From Glaciimonas soli (GTDB taxonomy: Bacteria; Pseudomonadota; Gammaproteobacteria; Burkholderiales; Burkholderiaceae_D), in assembly GCF_009497155.1 (NCBI RefSeq), contig NZ_WINI01000001.1, forward strand, positions 248,001 to 312,000: a DNA stretch of 64,000 bases, given 5' to 3'. The translations under genes were made by a program, and so were the position numbers. Below, in pieces: positions 9,623 to 20,955 of this stretch; position 1 is the first letter of the stretch; every line of letters begins with the position of its first letter. The notes beneath the pieces are model-generated. The model was not told the DNA's origin. It worked only from the letters and a program-made list of their open reading frames with translations, and searched no databases.

Positions 9623-10261
9623 CTATTTTGGTTGTGGCCGAGGGCGATTTCCGCCATTGCCACCATGTTGCCCGCCATTACCCGGTGGTTTAGGACGTGC
9701 CGGCTGTGGGCGATTGCCACCTTGCTGGCCACCCTGACCAAATCCAGGACGATTACCCCCATGTTGACCGCCGTTCCCTGGCCGTGGTGGCGGCATTATT
9801 CCTGGGCGACTAGGATGGGGGCGATTGACTGGTGGACGCGGACGATAACCTGGACGATTTGCCCAATGTGACTGATTTCCATACCATGGGCGATTGCGAT
9901 AATAGCTACCCCAATATGTACCAATGCTAAACGCGACAATTGGCAATCCTATCGCCATACCGTAGTTAACGATTGGGACATTATTCCCTTGATATGGGTA
10001 AGTTAAATTTTGTGCATAAATCCAACCACGATTGTTTCCAGGAACAATGACATCGCACCAAACGTAGCCACTCACACATCCCATCACAGTAACTGGCGCT
10101 CCTGGGCCAACCCCTGCCACCAAAGGATAATCACGCCCGGGACCTGCGCGCAAATTCACTGATTTACTCGTAAACGCCTGCTGCTGTGCTGAGGCGACAA
10201 TCGGCATAGCGCATAAAGCAACAGCAATAAATCGCAATAAGGAAATACGAATATTCGTCAT
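9623..10261 (-). CDS. Exported SH3-domain protein with Gly/Asn/Pro/Arg-rich tail
   Basis: A 212-residue protein with a cleavable signal peptide (about 1-25, ending AQQQA) and a bacterial SH3 domain (about 28-90, with VNLRAGPGRDYPLVAGV and WIYAQNL). A short hydrophobic stretch follows (about 98-115). The C-terminal half is a low-complexity tail of GNGGQHGGN/NRPG-like repeats with many Arg and Pro. Such SH3 modules commonly bind cell-wall peptides; the tail is probably disordered and may contact polysaccharide or nucleic acid, which is inference. It stands alone between two terminator-like regions. The function is unknown. Confidence 0.8.
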   Translation of the reverse strand: MTNIRISLLRFIAVALCAMPIVASAQQQAFTSKSVNLRAGPGRDYPLVAGVGPGAPVTVMGCVSGYVWCDVIVPGNNRGWIYAQNLTYPYQGNNVPIVNYGMAIGLPIVAFSIGTYWGSYYRNRPWYGNQSHWANRPGYRPRPPVNRPHPSRPGIMPPPRPGNGGQHGGNRPGFGQGGQQGGNRPQPARPKPPGNGGQHGGNGGNRPRPQPK

Positions 10262-10534
10262 TTTTCTGCCTCCATTGTTTGCAATAAGTGCCTCAAGACA
10301 ATATCAGTTAATCATACATTGCGCGAGAGTATCTTAGATTTTTGTCAGTATTTAGTTGTGGAAAATAATTGCATGAAGAGCTTCCATTTTGTGAAGCGCC
10401 AACAACGACATTAATAGGCGTTATTCCACTCGCCAAAAAAAAACTAAATACGTATCCATATTGCAATGGAAATACGGGGAAAACTATTTCGTGTGGAATT
10501 GTTGCGATACAAGATCTTGCAAGCGGAGTGTTAT

Positions 10535-11380
10535 TTATCTGCTAGAGAAATCCCAGTCGTGCCATACCGGCACCACGCCTTTCGGCAACGGCGGTAATGC
10601 GCCAAGATCAATTCTCGACTCACTTGGACTGTGGAAGTCAGAACCACGTGACGCCATAAAGCCAAAGTCATTGGCAATTTTGGCGAATTGTGCGTACTGA
10701 TCTGGAGAGTGGCTGCCCGTGGTGACCTCGATTGCATCACCACCGTATTGTTTGAACTCATCGAAAAAAGCGTTGAAGGCAACAGCATTCAAATTATAAC
10801 GACCTGGATGAGCAACCACAGCAATGCCACCAGCGCCATGTATCCAACTTACAGCTTGCTCCAAAGTGGCCCAGCGATGCGGAACGTAACCGGGCTTTCC
10901 CTCGGTGAGATAATTACTGAACACTTCATGCGTATCTGCACAACGCCCTATTTCAACTAAATAACGTGCAAAGTGTGTACGTGAAATCAAATCGGGATTG
11001 CCGACATGAAGCAAGGCACCTTCGAAGGCATCAGGAATACCAATTTTTGCCAGTTGTGCGGCCATTTCGCGAGCGCGTTGCTCTCGGCCACCTCTGGTGG
11101 CAGCTAATCCTTGCACTAATGTCGGGTTGGTTTCGTCTATTCGCAAACCGACAATATGGATCGTATGCGCTGCCCAGGTAATCGAAATTTCGACGCCGGG
11201 CACATAGAACAAATTGAGCTCTTTTGCCGCAGCGCGGGCGTCAGCGACACCACTAACTTCATCATGATCAGTTAATGCCCAGACATCCACACCGTTGGCC
11301 TTCGCTCGTGCGGCCACCACGGACGGACTTAAAACACCGTCGGAAATATTGGAGTGGCTGTGAAGATCAACGTTTAGCAT
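10535..11380 (-). CDS. PHP-domain phosphoesterase (RNase AM / nucleoside bisphosphatase type)
   Basis: A 281-residue TrpH/YciV-like enzyme. The metal-binding motif DLHSHSNISDG is at the N-terminus, followed by ALTDHDEVSG, GVEISI, VVAHPGRY and a final GSDFHSP, all hallmark metal ligands of the PHP fold. Known relatives remove phosphates from 3',5'-nucleoside bisphosphates and trim 5' ends of RNA. The open frame extends to 11446, but the ATG at 11378-11380 (MLNVDLHSHS) matches the family start and the upstream residues do not. There is no good ribosome binding site at either. Confidence 0.85.
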   Translation of the reverse strand: MLNVDLHSHSNISDGVLSPSVVAARAKANGVDVWALTDHDEVSGVADARAAAKELNLFYVPGVEISITWAAHTIHIVGLRIDETNPTLVQGLAATRGGREQRAREMAAQLAKIGIPDAFEGALLHVGNPDLISRTHFARYLVEIGRCADTHEVFSNYLTEGKPGYVPHRWATLEQAVSWIHGAGGIAVVAHPGRYNLNAVAFNAFFDEFKQYGGDAIEVTTGSHSPDQYAQFAKIANDFGFMASRGSDFHSPSESRIDLGALPPLPKGVVPVWHDWDFSSR

Positions 11381-11596
11381 AGCTTTATGCACGGAACCAG
11401 AGAATAAAAGACCAAGTATGCAACTGCATGTAGCAGCACAAAACAATCAGGTAAACAATAAAGATTGTTAAGATTGTACTCTCGTTCAAAGTTCCATGTT
11501 GCAAATGCACATACTAGTTAATACCTGAAGGCAATGACACGCTCAACGAGGCCGGCAAGTAGGGTCAACGGCGAGTAAACAGCAATGCGGACGTGC

Positions 11597-12358
11597 TTAA
11601 CCTCGTCCAATAAAAGGCATGTTAGTTGCCATCACCGTCATGAACTGAACGTTAGCGTTCGGCGGCAAATTGGCCATGTAAAGCACTGCATTGGCGACGT
11701 CATCGACCGACATGGTCGGCTCAACGGCAATCGCGCCACTGGCCTGCAAGATACCCTTTTCCATGCGTTCCGTCATGTCTGTTGCGGCATTACCGATATC
11801 AATTTGACCGCAAGCAATGTTGTATTTGCGACCATCGAGCGAAGTTGATTTGGTCAATCCAGTCATCGCGTGTTTGGTAGCGGTATAAGCCACCGAATTT
11901 GGCCTGGGCACATGCGCGGCAATCGAACCATTATTTATAATGCGTCCGCCCATTGGATGTTGATCCTTCATCACGCGAAAAGCTTCTTGGGTACACAAAA
12001 AAGCACCGGTCAAATTAACATCAACTGAAGCTTTCCAATCAGCAAAATCGACGTCCTCTAGCGATGAGGATGCTGTGAACACGCCGGCGTTGTTAAATAG
12101 CAGATCAAGTCGGCCAAAATGCGTACGCAAAGTGGCAAACAAGGATTTAACAGAATCAGGAGAGCTCACATCGGCTACGACAGGCAAGGTATGTACGCCA
12201 AACTCCCCCGCAGCAGCAACCGTATCCTGAAGAGCATCAAGTCGACGCCCTGCCAACGCAACAGCATAACCATTGCGCAGCAACGCCAAGGCGATATGCT
12301 TACCTATGCCAGAACCGGCACCGGTAACCAAAGCAATTTTTTTCACGGTTGACTGCAT
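11597..12358 (-). CDS. Short-chain dehydrogenase/reductase
   Basis: A 253-residue classical SDR. It has the nucleotide-binding TGAGSGIG (about residues 13-20), NNAG, and the catalytic YTATK (Tyr-x3-Lys) preceded by NNGSIAA. An NADP-preferring Arg-rich segment (AGRRLDAL) follows the second strand. The substrate is unknown; the C-terminus ([22 protein letters not shown]) resembles uncharacterised proteobacterial SDRs. It is followed upstream by the phosphoribosyltransferase gene 27 nt away on the same strand, so the two are probably co-transcribed with purA. Confidence 0.85.
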   Translation of the reverse strand: MQSTVKKIALVTGAGSGIGKHIALALLRNGYAVALAGRRLDALQDTVAAAGEFGVHTLPVVADVSSPDSVKSLFATLRTHFGRLDLLFNNAGVFTASSSLEDVDFADWKASVDVNLTGAFLCTQEAFRVMKDQHPMGGRIINNGSIAAHVPRPNSVAYTATKHAMTGLTKSTSLDGRKYNIACGQIDIGNAATDMTERMEKGILQASGAIAVEPTMSVDDVANAVLYMANLPPNANVQFMTVMATNMPFIGRG

Positions 12359-12385
12359 TTAGGTTTGACTGTTAGCGGGCCGACT

Positions 12386-12925
12386 TCAAGCTTTATCTGC
12401 GTGCTGAGTTTGCGCAGCCAATTGATGTGGGCGCATATCGTCATAATCCTCAAATGGTTGATGTATCCAAGGATTGGTCGGTAAAAAATCGACATAAAAA
12501 TCGGGTTCGATAATGGAGCATTGTTTCCACCAGATCACGGCTGTTTTCACTTCCGTAACAGGTGCATAATGCTCGCGCAAATGCCGTTGCACTTGCTCCA
12601 GCGTGATGCCGGAATCGACCAAATCATCCACCAGCAAAATTCTACCGGCCAATGCACCGCGACTGATCGTGATGTGTTTCGCGATATCAAGCTCACTGCG
12701 CACCGTACCGGCTTCTTCACGATAAGAACTCGCTGCCAATATCGCCAGTGGCACATCAAAAATACGCGAACAAACGTCACCAGGGCGCATCCCGCCGCGC
12801 GCCAGACATAACACCTGATCAAATTTCCAGCCGGAAGCGTGTACTTTTAATACTAATTTTTCGATGGCGTGGTTGTACTCTTCCCACGACACCCACAGGT
12901 GATTATCATCTGAGATCTTATTCAT
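12386..12925 (-). CDS. Phosphoribosyltransferase (Gpt/HGPRT-like)
   Basis: A 179-residue PRTase-fold protein. The PRPP-binding motif ILLVDDLVDSGITLEQV is intact (about residues 95-111), and an N-terminal CLARGGMRPGD gives the flexible-loop side. The C-terminal PTNPWIHQPFEDYD is typical of xanthine/guanine PRTase-like proteins found in betaproteobacteria. The location directly downstream of purA suggests purine salvage (guanine, hypoxanthine or xanthine). The exact base specificity cannot be read. The start ATG has an AAGAG-type site about 7 nt upstream. Confidence 0.85.
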   Translation of the reverse strand: MNKISDDNHLWVSWEEYNHAIEKLVLKVHASGWKFDQVLCLARGGMRPGDVCSRIFDVPLAILAASSYREEAGTVRSELDIAKHITISRGALAGRILLVDDLVDSGITLEQVQRHLREHYAPVTEVKTAVIWWKQCSIIEPDFYVDFLPTNPWIHQPFEDYDDMRPHQLAAQTQHADKA

Positions 12926-12955
12926 CTTGCTACTCTTCTTGGTTATTTTTAGTTT

Positions 12956-15446
<2,491 letters not shown>

Positions 15447-15479
15447 AGGAATAAATCAAAAAAACCGCAAAATAAATCT

Positions 15480-15524
15480 GCAAAAAGAAAAACGTGCCAA
15501 ATCCAGATATCACTGGTTAGCACG
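15480..15524 (-). terminator. Intrinsic terminator/attenuator directly before hisZ
   Basis: On the minus strand a 12-bp stem with a 2-nt bulge (arms CGTGCTAACCAG and CTGGATTTGGCACG, 6-nt loop) is followed at once by TTTTTCTTTTT. It lies after hflC and ends 36 nt before the hisZ start. It either ends the hflX-hflK-hflC transcript or attenuates hisZ-purA. Confidence 0.75.
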
Positions 15525-15608
15525 ATTCATCTACTTAACCTAACATACTTATTCGAATTAATTTCTTGACAAGACAACAAAACGCGGCAGAGACCATGTT
15601 TATTGCAA

Positions 15609-15676
15609 GGCGCATCAATAATAAGATGCGCCATTTTAAGCCGATATGCCACTACTCGGGGTAAATTCGTGGCATA
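15609..15676 (-). repeat. Two tandem perfect stem-loops between hflC and hisZ
   Basis: GGCGCATC (15609-15616) pairs with GATGCGCC (15625-15632), and TATGCCAC (15645-15652) pairs with GTGGCATA (15669-15676). With the terminator at 15480-15524 they give three consecutive structures in the 277-nt hflC-hisZ gap. The DUF2065 gene often present here in Burkholderiales was not found. Confidence 0.6.
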
Positions 15677-15723
15677 CCGACTATTTCTCGACTTTTTTTG
15701 CCGCCAAGAATTATTAATGCAGG

Positions 15724-16605
15724 CTATTTACTCGAGCCGCCAGCTGAACTTTTAAAGTACTTAAAGAACTCGGAATTAGGATCAATCACCATCAGATCAT
15801 GACGGGTCTTGAAGCTGGCACGATACGCCTCCAAACTGCGATAAAACTTATAAAACTCAGGGTTTTTACCAAATGCTTCGGCATAAATTTGCGATGCTTT
15901 AGCATCACCTTCGCCGCGCAAAGTTTCAGCATCACGATATGCTTCGGCCAAAATCACAGTGCGCTGTTTATCAGCGTCAGCACGGATTTTTTCGGACTCG
16001 GCGAAACCCGTAGAGCGCAATTCATTAGCAACCCGTGCGCGCTCAGATTTCATCCGATCGTACACCGAACTATTAATCTGATCCACATAATCGACACGCT
16101 TCAAACGAACGTCGATGATATCAACACCGATTTGCTTGGCTTCCTCTTCCACTTTCTTCTGTATGGCATCCATGACTTTGCCACGCTCACCGGAAATCAC
16201 ATCACGCACAGTACGTTTGGTAATCTCCTCATTCAATGCCGCCTTCACAATTTGCGACATCCGATCTTTTGCGCGCTGCTCGTCAACACCAAAACTAACA
16301 AAATATAAACGTGGATCAACGATACGCCACTTGACGTAAGCATCGACCAGAATATTCATTTTCTCAGCCGTGATAAAACGATCCGTTTCCGGCGGATCTA
16401 TCGTCAAAATACGATTATCCAGATACACCACATTTTGAAATGGTGGCGGCAATTTGAAGTGCAAACCAGGTTCTTTAATGACTTCTTTGATCTCTCCAAA
16501 TGAGAACAAAATCGCATATTGACGTTGATTAACCACAAAGACTGTAGTCGACAACAGCAACAGAACAACGAGTGCTGCAACTACTAAGGATAAAATGCGA
16601 TTCAT
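15724..16605 (-). CDS. hflC: Protease modulator HflC
   Basis: A 293-residue SPFH/prohibitin-family membrane protein with an N-terminal transmembrane anchor (about residues 5-25). It forms the HflKC cage that surrounds and controls the FtsH protease. Seen: FVVNQRQYAILFSFGEIKEVIKEPGLHFKLPPPFQNVVYLDNRILT at the N-terminus and the coiled-coil SERARVANELRSTGFAESEKIRADADKQRTVILAEAYRDAE in the middle. It begins 2 nt after the hflK stop, so translation is coupled. Confidence 0.96.
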   Translation of the reverse strand: MNRILSLVVAALVVLLLLSTTVFVVNQRQYAILFSFGEIKEVIKEPGLHFKLPPPFQNVVYLDNRILTIDPPETDRFITAEKMNILVDAYVKWRIVDPRLYFVSFGVDEQRAKDRMSQIVKAALNEEITKRTVRDVISGERGKVMDAIQKKVEEEAKQIGVDIIDVRLKRVDYVDQINSSVYDRMKSERARVANELRSTGFAESEKIRADADKQRTVILAEAYRDAETLRGEGDAKASQIYAEAFGKNPEFYKFYRSLEAYRASFKTRHDLMVIDPNSEFFKYFKSSAGGSSK

Positions 16606-16607
16606 AA

Positions 16608-17918
16608 TTATCTGCCCTCCCGATCACGTGTATCGCGAGCGCGCGAATCAATGACTGCCTGTGTATCAGCATCTTTAGTTGTGCCGCTTTGCGTTGCTGC
16701 GGTTGGCGACGACGCCGTTGCGCCACTGCTTGCATTCTGATCAGCAGGCACTATCGTGCCACTACCTGAAGTTTGCTGAAGCAATTTATCTAGCGGCAGA
16801 TACAACAAATTATTGCCATTTTTAGCATCAACCATGACTTTCGTTGTATTAGCAAAAATCTGCTGCATCGTATCAAGGTACATACGATCACGCGTCACCG
16901 CTGGCGCTTTTTGATATTGGGTAAGCACTTGTTTGAAACGCGATGCATCACCTTCTGCGTTAGCAGTCACACGTGCGCTGTAGGCTTCGGCTTCTTCCAT
17001 CAAACGGGAAGCCGCACCGCGTGCTTTCGGCACGACGTCATTCGCGTAGGCCTGACCTTCATTTTTCTGACGTTCACGGTCCTGCCCAGCCTTTACAGCG
17101 TCATCAAACGCCGCTTGCACTTGCTCTGGGGGCTGCACGCCTTGCATCGTGACATTGGTGATTTGCACACCCGATTTATAACGGTCTAAAATTTGCTGCA
17201 TGAGTTGTCCAACATCCAAAGCAACTTTTTCACGCCCTTCGTAAAGAACGTAATCCATTTTGCTTTTTCCAACAATTTCGCGTACTGCCGTTTCGGCAAC
17301 TTCACGCACAGTTTCTTCCGGATCTTTATTATTGAAAATCCAGTCAGCAGCACTCTTCAATTTATATTGCACAGCAAATTGAATATCGATGATGTTTTCA
17401 TCATCGGTCAGCATCAATGCTTCTCTAGGTTGTTTATTTTTTGCGTTGCCACGATAACCGACTTCAATGGTGCGCACCCCAGAAACGTTGACGATCTGAT
17501 GGCTTTGAATTGGGTACGGAAATGTCCAATTGAAACCTGGACCTGTAGAACTACTATATTTCCCAAATGTCGATACGACAGCAGTCTGGCCTTCTTGCAC
17601 TGTAAAAAAACCGCTAATCAACCACATGAAAAGCGCAATTGCAGCAATCATCCCGGCGCCGATTCCGGCACCTTTTCCGGATGAAAAATTGCCACCGCCA
17701 TTGGAATCACCGCCGCCGCCATTCTTTTTACCGCCAAGAAAGCGGTTTAAGCGTTGATTAAAATCTTGCCACAACTTATCAAGATCCGGTGGTCCATTGC
17801 CGTTATTAGGCTTTTTGCCATCGTTATTTTGCTGGTTGTCATTTTGCGAGTTGCGCCCCCATTGCGGGTCGTTCAACGACAATTTAACACCAAATTTTTT
17901 TAGTAGGGAACCAAGCAT
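16608..17918 (-). CDS. hflK: FtsH protease activity modulator HflK
   Basis: A 436-residue partner of HflC. It has a cytoplasmic Gly/Asn/Gln-rich tail (about residues 20-85), one transmembrane helix (about 88-110), an SPFH domain (VQEGQTAVVSTFGKYSSSTGPGFNWTFPYPIQSH) and a helical part with GAASRLMEEAEAYSARVTANAEGDASRFKQVL. A Ser/Thr/Ala-rich C-terminus follows. It sits between hflX (38 nt upstream) and hflC, the standard order. Confidence 0.96.
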   Translation of the reverse strand: MLGSLLKKFGVKLSLNDPQWGRNSQNDNQQNNDGKKPNNGNGPPDLDKLWQDFNQRLNRFLGGKKNGGGGDSNGGGNFSSGKGAGIGAGMIAAIALFMWLISGFFTVQEGQTAVVSTFGKYSSSTGPGFNWTFPYPIQSHQIVNVSGVRTIEVGYRGNAKNKQPREALMLTDDENIIDIQFAVQYKLKSAADWIFNNKDPEETVREVAETAVREIVGKSKMDYVLYEGREKVALDVGQLMQQILDRYKSGVQITNVTMQGVQPPEQVQAAFDDAVKAGQDRERQKNEGQAYANDVVPKARGAASRLMEEAEAYSARVTANAEGDASRFKQVLTQYQKAPAVTRDRMYLDTMQQIFANTTKVMVDAKNGNNLLYLPLDKLLQQTSGSGTIVPADQNASSGATASSPTAATQSGTTKDADTQAVIDSRARDTRDREGR

Positions 17919-17956
17919 TCGATCATTATCCGTATAGAGTAGGTAGGAATGCTCTT

Positions 17957-19102
17957 TCAGAGCGGCGCATTGTGAGAGTGTTCAATTAATATTTGATCAT
18001 CCTTAACTACAGCATTTGTAACTACAGATTCCGTTACAGATTTTGTCATAAATTCAATAAGAGCCTGCCGCAATAAGTCCAGCCCGGCCCCACTCTGCGC
18101 ACTGGTAAAAACTCGTGCAATTTTATCATACTCATCACGCTCAATTCCGGGCGCAAGTCCGGCTGCATCAATTTTATTCCATACCAAAATTTGGGGAATA
18201 TGATCGGCGCCGATTTCTTTCAATACTAAATTGACCTGCTCAATTTGCTCCATTCTTGCAGGACTAGCTGCATCCACCACATGCAACAACAAATCTGCAT
18301 GGATAGTTTCTTCCAGCGTCGCGCGAAATGCAGCAACCAATTGATGTGGCAACTCACGGATGAAGCCGACTGTATCTGAAATCACAACATGTCCAACTTC
18401 GCCTAAATACACCTTCCTTGAAGTGGTATCGAGCGTTGCAAACAATTGATCCGCAGCATAAACACCGGCTTTCGACAAAGCATTAAACAATGTCGATTTG
18501 CCCGCATTGGTGTAACCAACCAGCGATATGGACAAGGTATTGTTACGTCCGCGCGCACGTCGCTGTGTAGCATGTTGCCGGTGCAATTTTTCTAATTGTC
18601 CGCGCAAAGCTTTGACTCGCACTCCCAGCAAGCGCCGATCGGTTTCCAATTGGGTTTCACCGGGTCCGCGCAACCCGATACCGCCCTTTTGGCGCTCGAG
18701 ATGTGTCCAGCCGCGTATCAAACGTGTCGCTAAATGCTGTAACTGGGCTAGCTCAACCTGTACTTTACCTTCGTGACTTTTAGCACGCTGAGCGAAAATA
18801 TCAAGAATTAAGCTAGTCCGATCAAGTACCCGCGTTTTCAATTCGCGCTCAAGATTGCGCTGTTGCGCGGGTGATAAGGCGTGATTAAAGATAACGATAT
18901 CAAGCTCGCCATCCAATACCGCATCAGCCACTTCTTGTACTTTGCCGGAACCGGCAAACAATGCGGCATCAGGCGCACTACGCTTACCCGTAATAGTGAC
19001 AATTGGATCTACCCCTGCTGACTTTGCCAACAGGGACAATTCTTCCAGACTTGCAGCAAAATCGCCTTTGCCGAAGTCAATACCTACAAGTGCTGCGCGC
19101 AT
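17957..19102 (-). CDS. hflX: Ribosome-associated GTPase HflX
   Basis: A 381-residue GTPase that splits or rescues stalled 70S ribosomes. The N-terminal HflX domain holds ITGKRSAPDAALFAGSGKVQE and ILDIFAQRAKSHEGKVQVELAQLQH, then GPGETQLETDRR and the G domain with GYTNAGKSTLFNAL, DTVGFI and NKID. The start MRAALVGIDFGKGDFAASLEELSLLAKSAG fits betaproteobacterial relatives, although no ribosome binding site is seen. It lies downstream of hfq and upstream of hflK-hflC. Confidence 0.95.
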   Translation of the reverse strand: MRAALVGIDFGKGDFAASLEELSLLAKSAGVDPIVTITGKRSAPDAALFAGSGKVQEVADAVLDGELDIVIFNHALSPAQQRNLERELKTRVLDRTSLILDIFAQRAKSHEGKVQVELAQLQHLATRLIRGWTHLERQKGGIGLRGPGETQLETDRRLLGVRVKALRGQLEKLHRQHATQRRARGRNNTLSISLVGYTNAGKSTLFNALSKAGVYAADQLFATLDTTSRKVYLGEVGHVVISDTVGFIRELPHQLVAAFRATLEETIHADLLLHVVDAASPARMEQIEQVNLVLKEIGADHIPQILVWNKIDAAGLAPGIERDEYDKIARVFTSAQSGAGLDLLRQALIEFMTKSVTESVVTNAVVKDDQILIEHSHNAPL

Positions 19103-19122
19103 AGGAAAATGATGATGGCTGC

Positions 19123-19165
19123 TCCCACATTCGCTTGCCTTGCACCAGGCGAAATCGACGTGGGA
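19123..19165 (-). other. Stem-loop in the hfq-hflX gap
   Basis: TCCCAC (19123-19128) pairs with GTGGGA (19160-19165), and the inner TTCGC (19130-19134) pairs with GCGAA (19149-19153). It occupies most of the 72-nt gap and has no T tract, so partial termination or mRNA processing between hfq and hflX is more likely than full termination. Confidence 0.4.
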
Positions 19166-19174
19166 CGCAAATGC

Positions 19175-19411
19175 TTATTCTGTTTCTGATTCAAGATTCA
19201 GTGTCACAGCACGGGCAGGAACAACGGTTGAAATGGCGTGTTTGTATACCATTTGAGTTACTGTATTGCGTAACAGCACGACATATTGATCAAATGACTC
19301 AATATGACCTTGAAGTTTAATACCGTTGACGAGATAAATCGAAACAGGTACGTGTTCTTTACGCAATGCGTTTAGAAATGGGTCTTGTAACAATTGCCCT
19401 TTATTACTCAT
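19175..19411 (-). CDS. hfq: RNA chaperone Hfq
   Basis: A 78-residue Sm-fold hexameric protein that pairs small RNAs with mRNAs. Sm1 is [39 protein letters not shown] and Sm2 is [11 protein letters not shown], both canonical, including YKHAIST of the proximal RNA site. The short C-terminal tail ([13 protein letters not shown]) is acidic, as usual in betaproteobacteria. The ATG has GGAGTAACC just upstream. It lies 149 nt downstream of der. Confidence 0.97.
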   Translation of the reverse strand: MSNKGQLLQDPFLNALRKEHVPVSIYLVNGIKLQGHIESFDQYVVLLRNTVTQMVYKHAISTVVPARAVTLNLESETE

Positions 19412-19560
19412 GGTTACTCCACTATGTTGTTGTGATTAGAGGTCAAACATATTTCATGCATTTTTTATGCATCTTAAGCCAAATTAGCAAAAGTAAAATG
19501 ATTGACTAGGTGGTGTATTTATAAATGTAAACGATTTTCACTTTTACTGCCAACGAAAAT

Positions 19561-20904
19561 CTATTTTACAGGTCGCGCGAAAGGATTTTTCCCCGATTTA
19601 AATTCGATACGTAATGGAGTGCCAATTAGTGAAAAAGTTTCACGGAAATATTTTTCCAGGTAACGTTTGTAATTGGCATCGATCGCTTCGAGAGAATTTC
19701 CGTGAATAACGACGATAGGTGGATTCATTCCGCCTTGATGCGCATAGCGTAATTTAGGACGTATCGAACCCTTGCGGCGCGGTTGTTGATGCTCAACGGC
19801 TTCCAATAACGCGCGCGTCAATTTTGGCGTAGTTAGATTTGTCATCGCGGCTGCATAGGCCGAATCGATGGACTTCATCAGCGGTCCGATACCAGTCGAT
19901 TTCAATGCTGAAATATGATGGAATTTGGCGAACGACAGAAAACTAAGCTTACGATCGAGATCGATTTTGATTTCGTCACGGCGATCACTCGTCAAGCCAT
20001 CCCATTTATTCACGCCAACCACCAAGGCACGACCGGACTCAAGAATAAAGCCGGCGATATGCGCGTCTTGCTCAGAAATATCTTGCTGAGCATCCAGCAA
20101 TAGCAATACGACGTTAGCCTCCGAAATGGACTGCAGTGTTTTGACTACCGAAAATTTTTCAATTGCTTCAAACACCTTGCCGCGTCGACGTATCCCTGCT
20201 GTATCGATTAACGTATATTGCGTGCCATTACGCTCAAAATCGATTTCAATCGAATCACGCGTTGTACCTGGCATATCGAACGCAATCACACGCTCTTCGC
20301 CCAATAAGGTGTTAACCAAAGTGGACTTGCCAACGTTAGGGCGGCCGACAATCGCAATTTTTATGCTGCGCTCATTACTGGTTGGCTCTTCGACTTCAGG
20401 TGGACGTTGCGCGAAAGCCAAATCCAGGGATTCTTCGACCAGATCAGTTACACCATCACCATGGGCAGCTGAAATGACATAAGGGTCACCCAAACCTAAT
20501 TCATAAAAATCTGCAGTAACTGAGGTGTATTTCATGCCCTCAGATTTATTCACTACCAACATCACTGAGCGACCGGATTTACGCAAAAAATCGGTGATAG
20601 TTTTGTCGTGCGGCGTCAAACCTTGACGTCCATCAACAATGAAAATCACCAGATCGGCTTCCGCCACTGCTTGCTTGGTCTGCTTTGCCATTTCATGCAT
20701 GATGCCGTCTTTGGCAACCGGTTCAAAACCACCGGTGTCAATGACCAGAAATGGGCGCTCGCCTATCCGCCCCTCTCCATAGTGGCGATCTCGGGTCAAT
20801 CCCGGCAAATCGGCAACCAACGCATCGCGTGATCGTGTCAAGCGATTGAATAAGGTCGATTTACCGACATTTGGACGTCCTACGAGTGCTATGACTGGCT
20901 TCAT
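19561..20904 (-). CDS. der: Ribosome biogenesis GTPase Der (EngA)
   Basis: A 447-residue protein with two tandem G domains, each with [10 protein letters not shown] (about residues 8-17 and 187-196), DTGG/DTAG and NKSE/NKWD, and a C-terminal KH-like domain ([14 protein letters not shown]). It is needed for 50S assembly. It lies downstream of bamB in the conserved hisS-yfgM-bamB-der run. Confidence 0.97.
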   Translation of the reverse strand: MKPVIALVGRPNVGKSTLFNRLTRSRDALVADLPGLTRDRHYGEGRIGERPFLVIDTGGFEPVAKDGIMHEMAKQTKQAVAEADLVIFIVDGRQGLTPHDKTITDFLRKSGRSVMLVVNKSEGMKYTSVTADFYELGLGDPYVISAAHGDGVTDLVEESLDLAFAQRPPEVEEPTSNERSIKIAIVGRPNVGKSTLVNTLLGEERVIAFDMPGTTRDSIEIDFERNGTQYTLIDTAGIRRRGKVFEAIEKFSVVKTLQSISEANVVLLLLDAQQDISEQDAHIAGFILESGRALVVGVNKWDGLTSDRRDEIKIDLDRKLSFLSFAKFHHISALKSTGIGPLMKSIDSAYAAAMTNLTTPKLTRALLEAVEHQQPRRKGSIRPKLRYAHQGGMNPPIVVIHGNSLEAIDANYKRYLEKYFRETFSLIGTPLRIEFKSGKNPFARPVK

Positions 20905-20955
20905 TAAGTGCTTAGAGGTTAAATGCAGTGGTTAAATGCATAATATAAAAATTGA

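Noticed and set aside
15447-15723. DUF2065 gene expected between hflC and hisZ in many Burkholderiales
   Set aside because: Reading the gap in the minus frames shows no hydrophobic 60-residue protein; only stem-loops are present.
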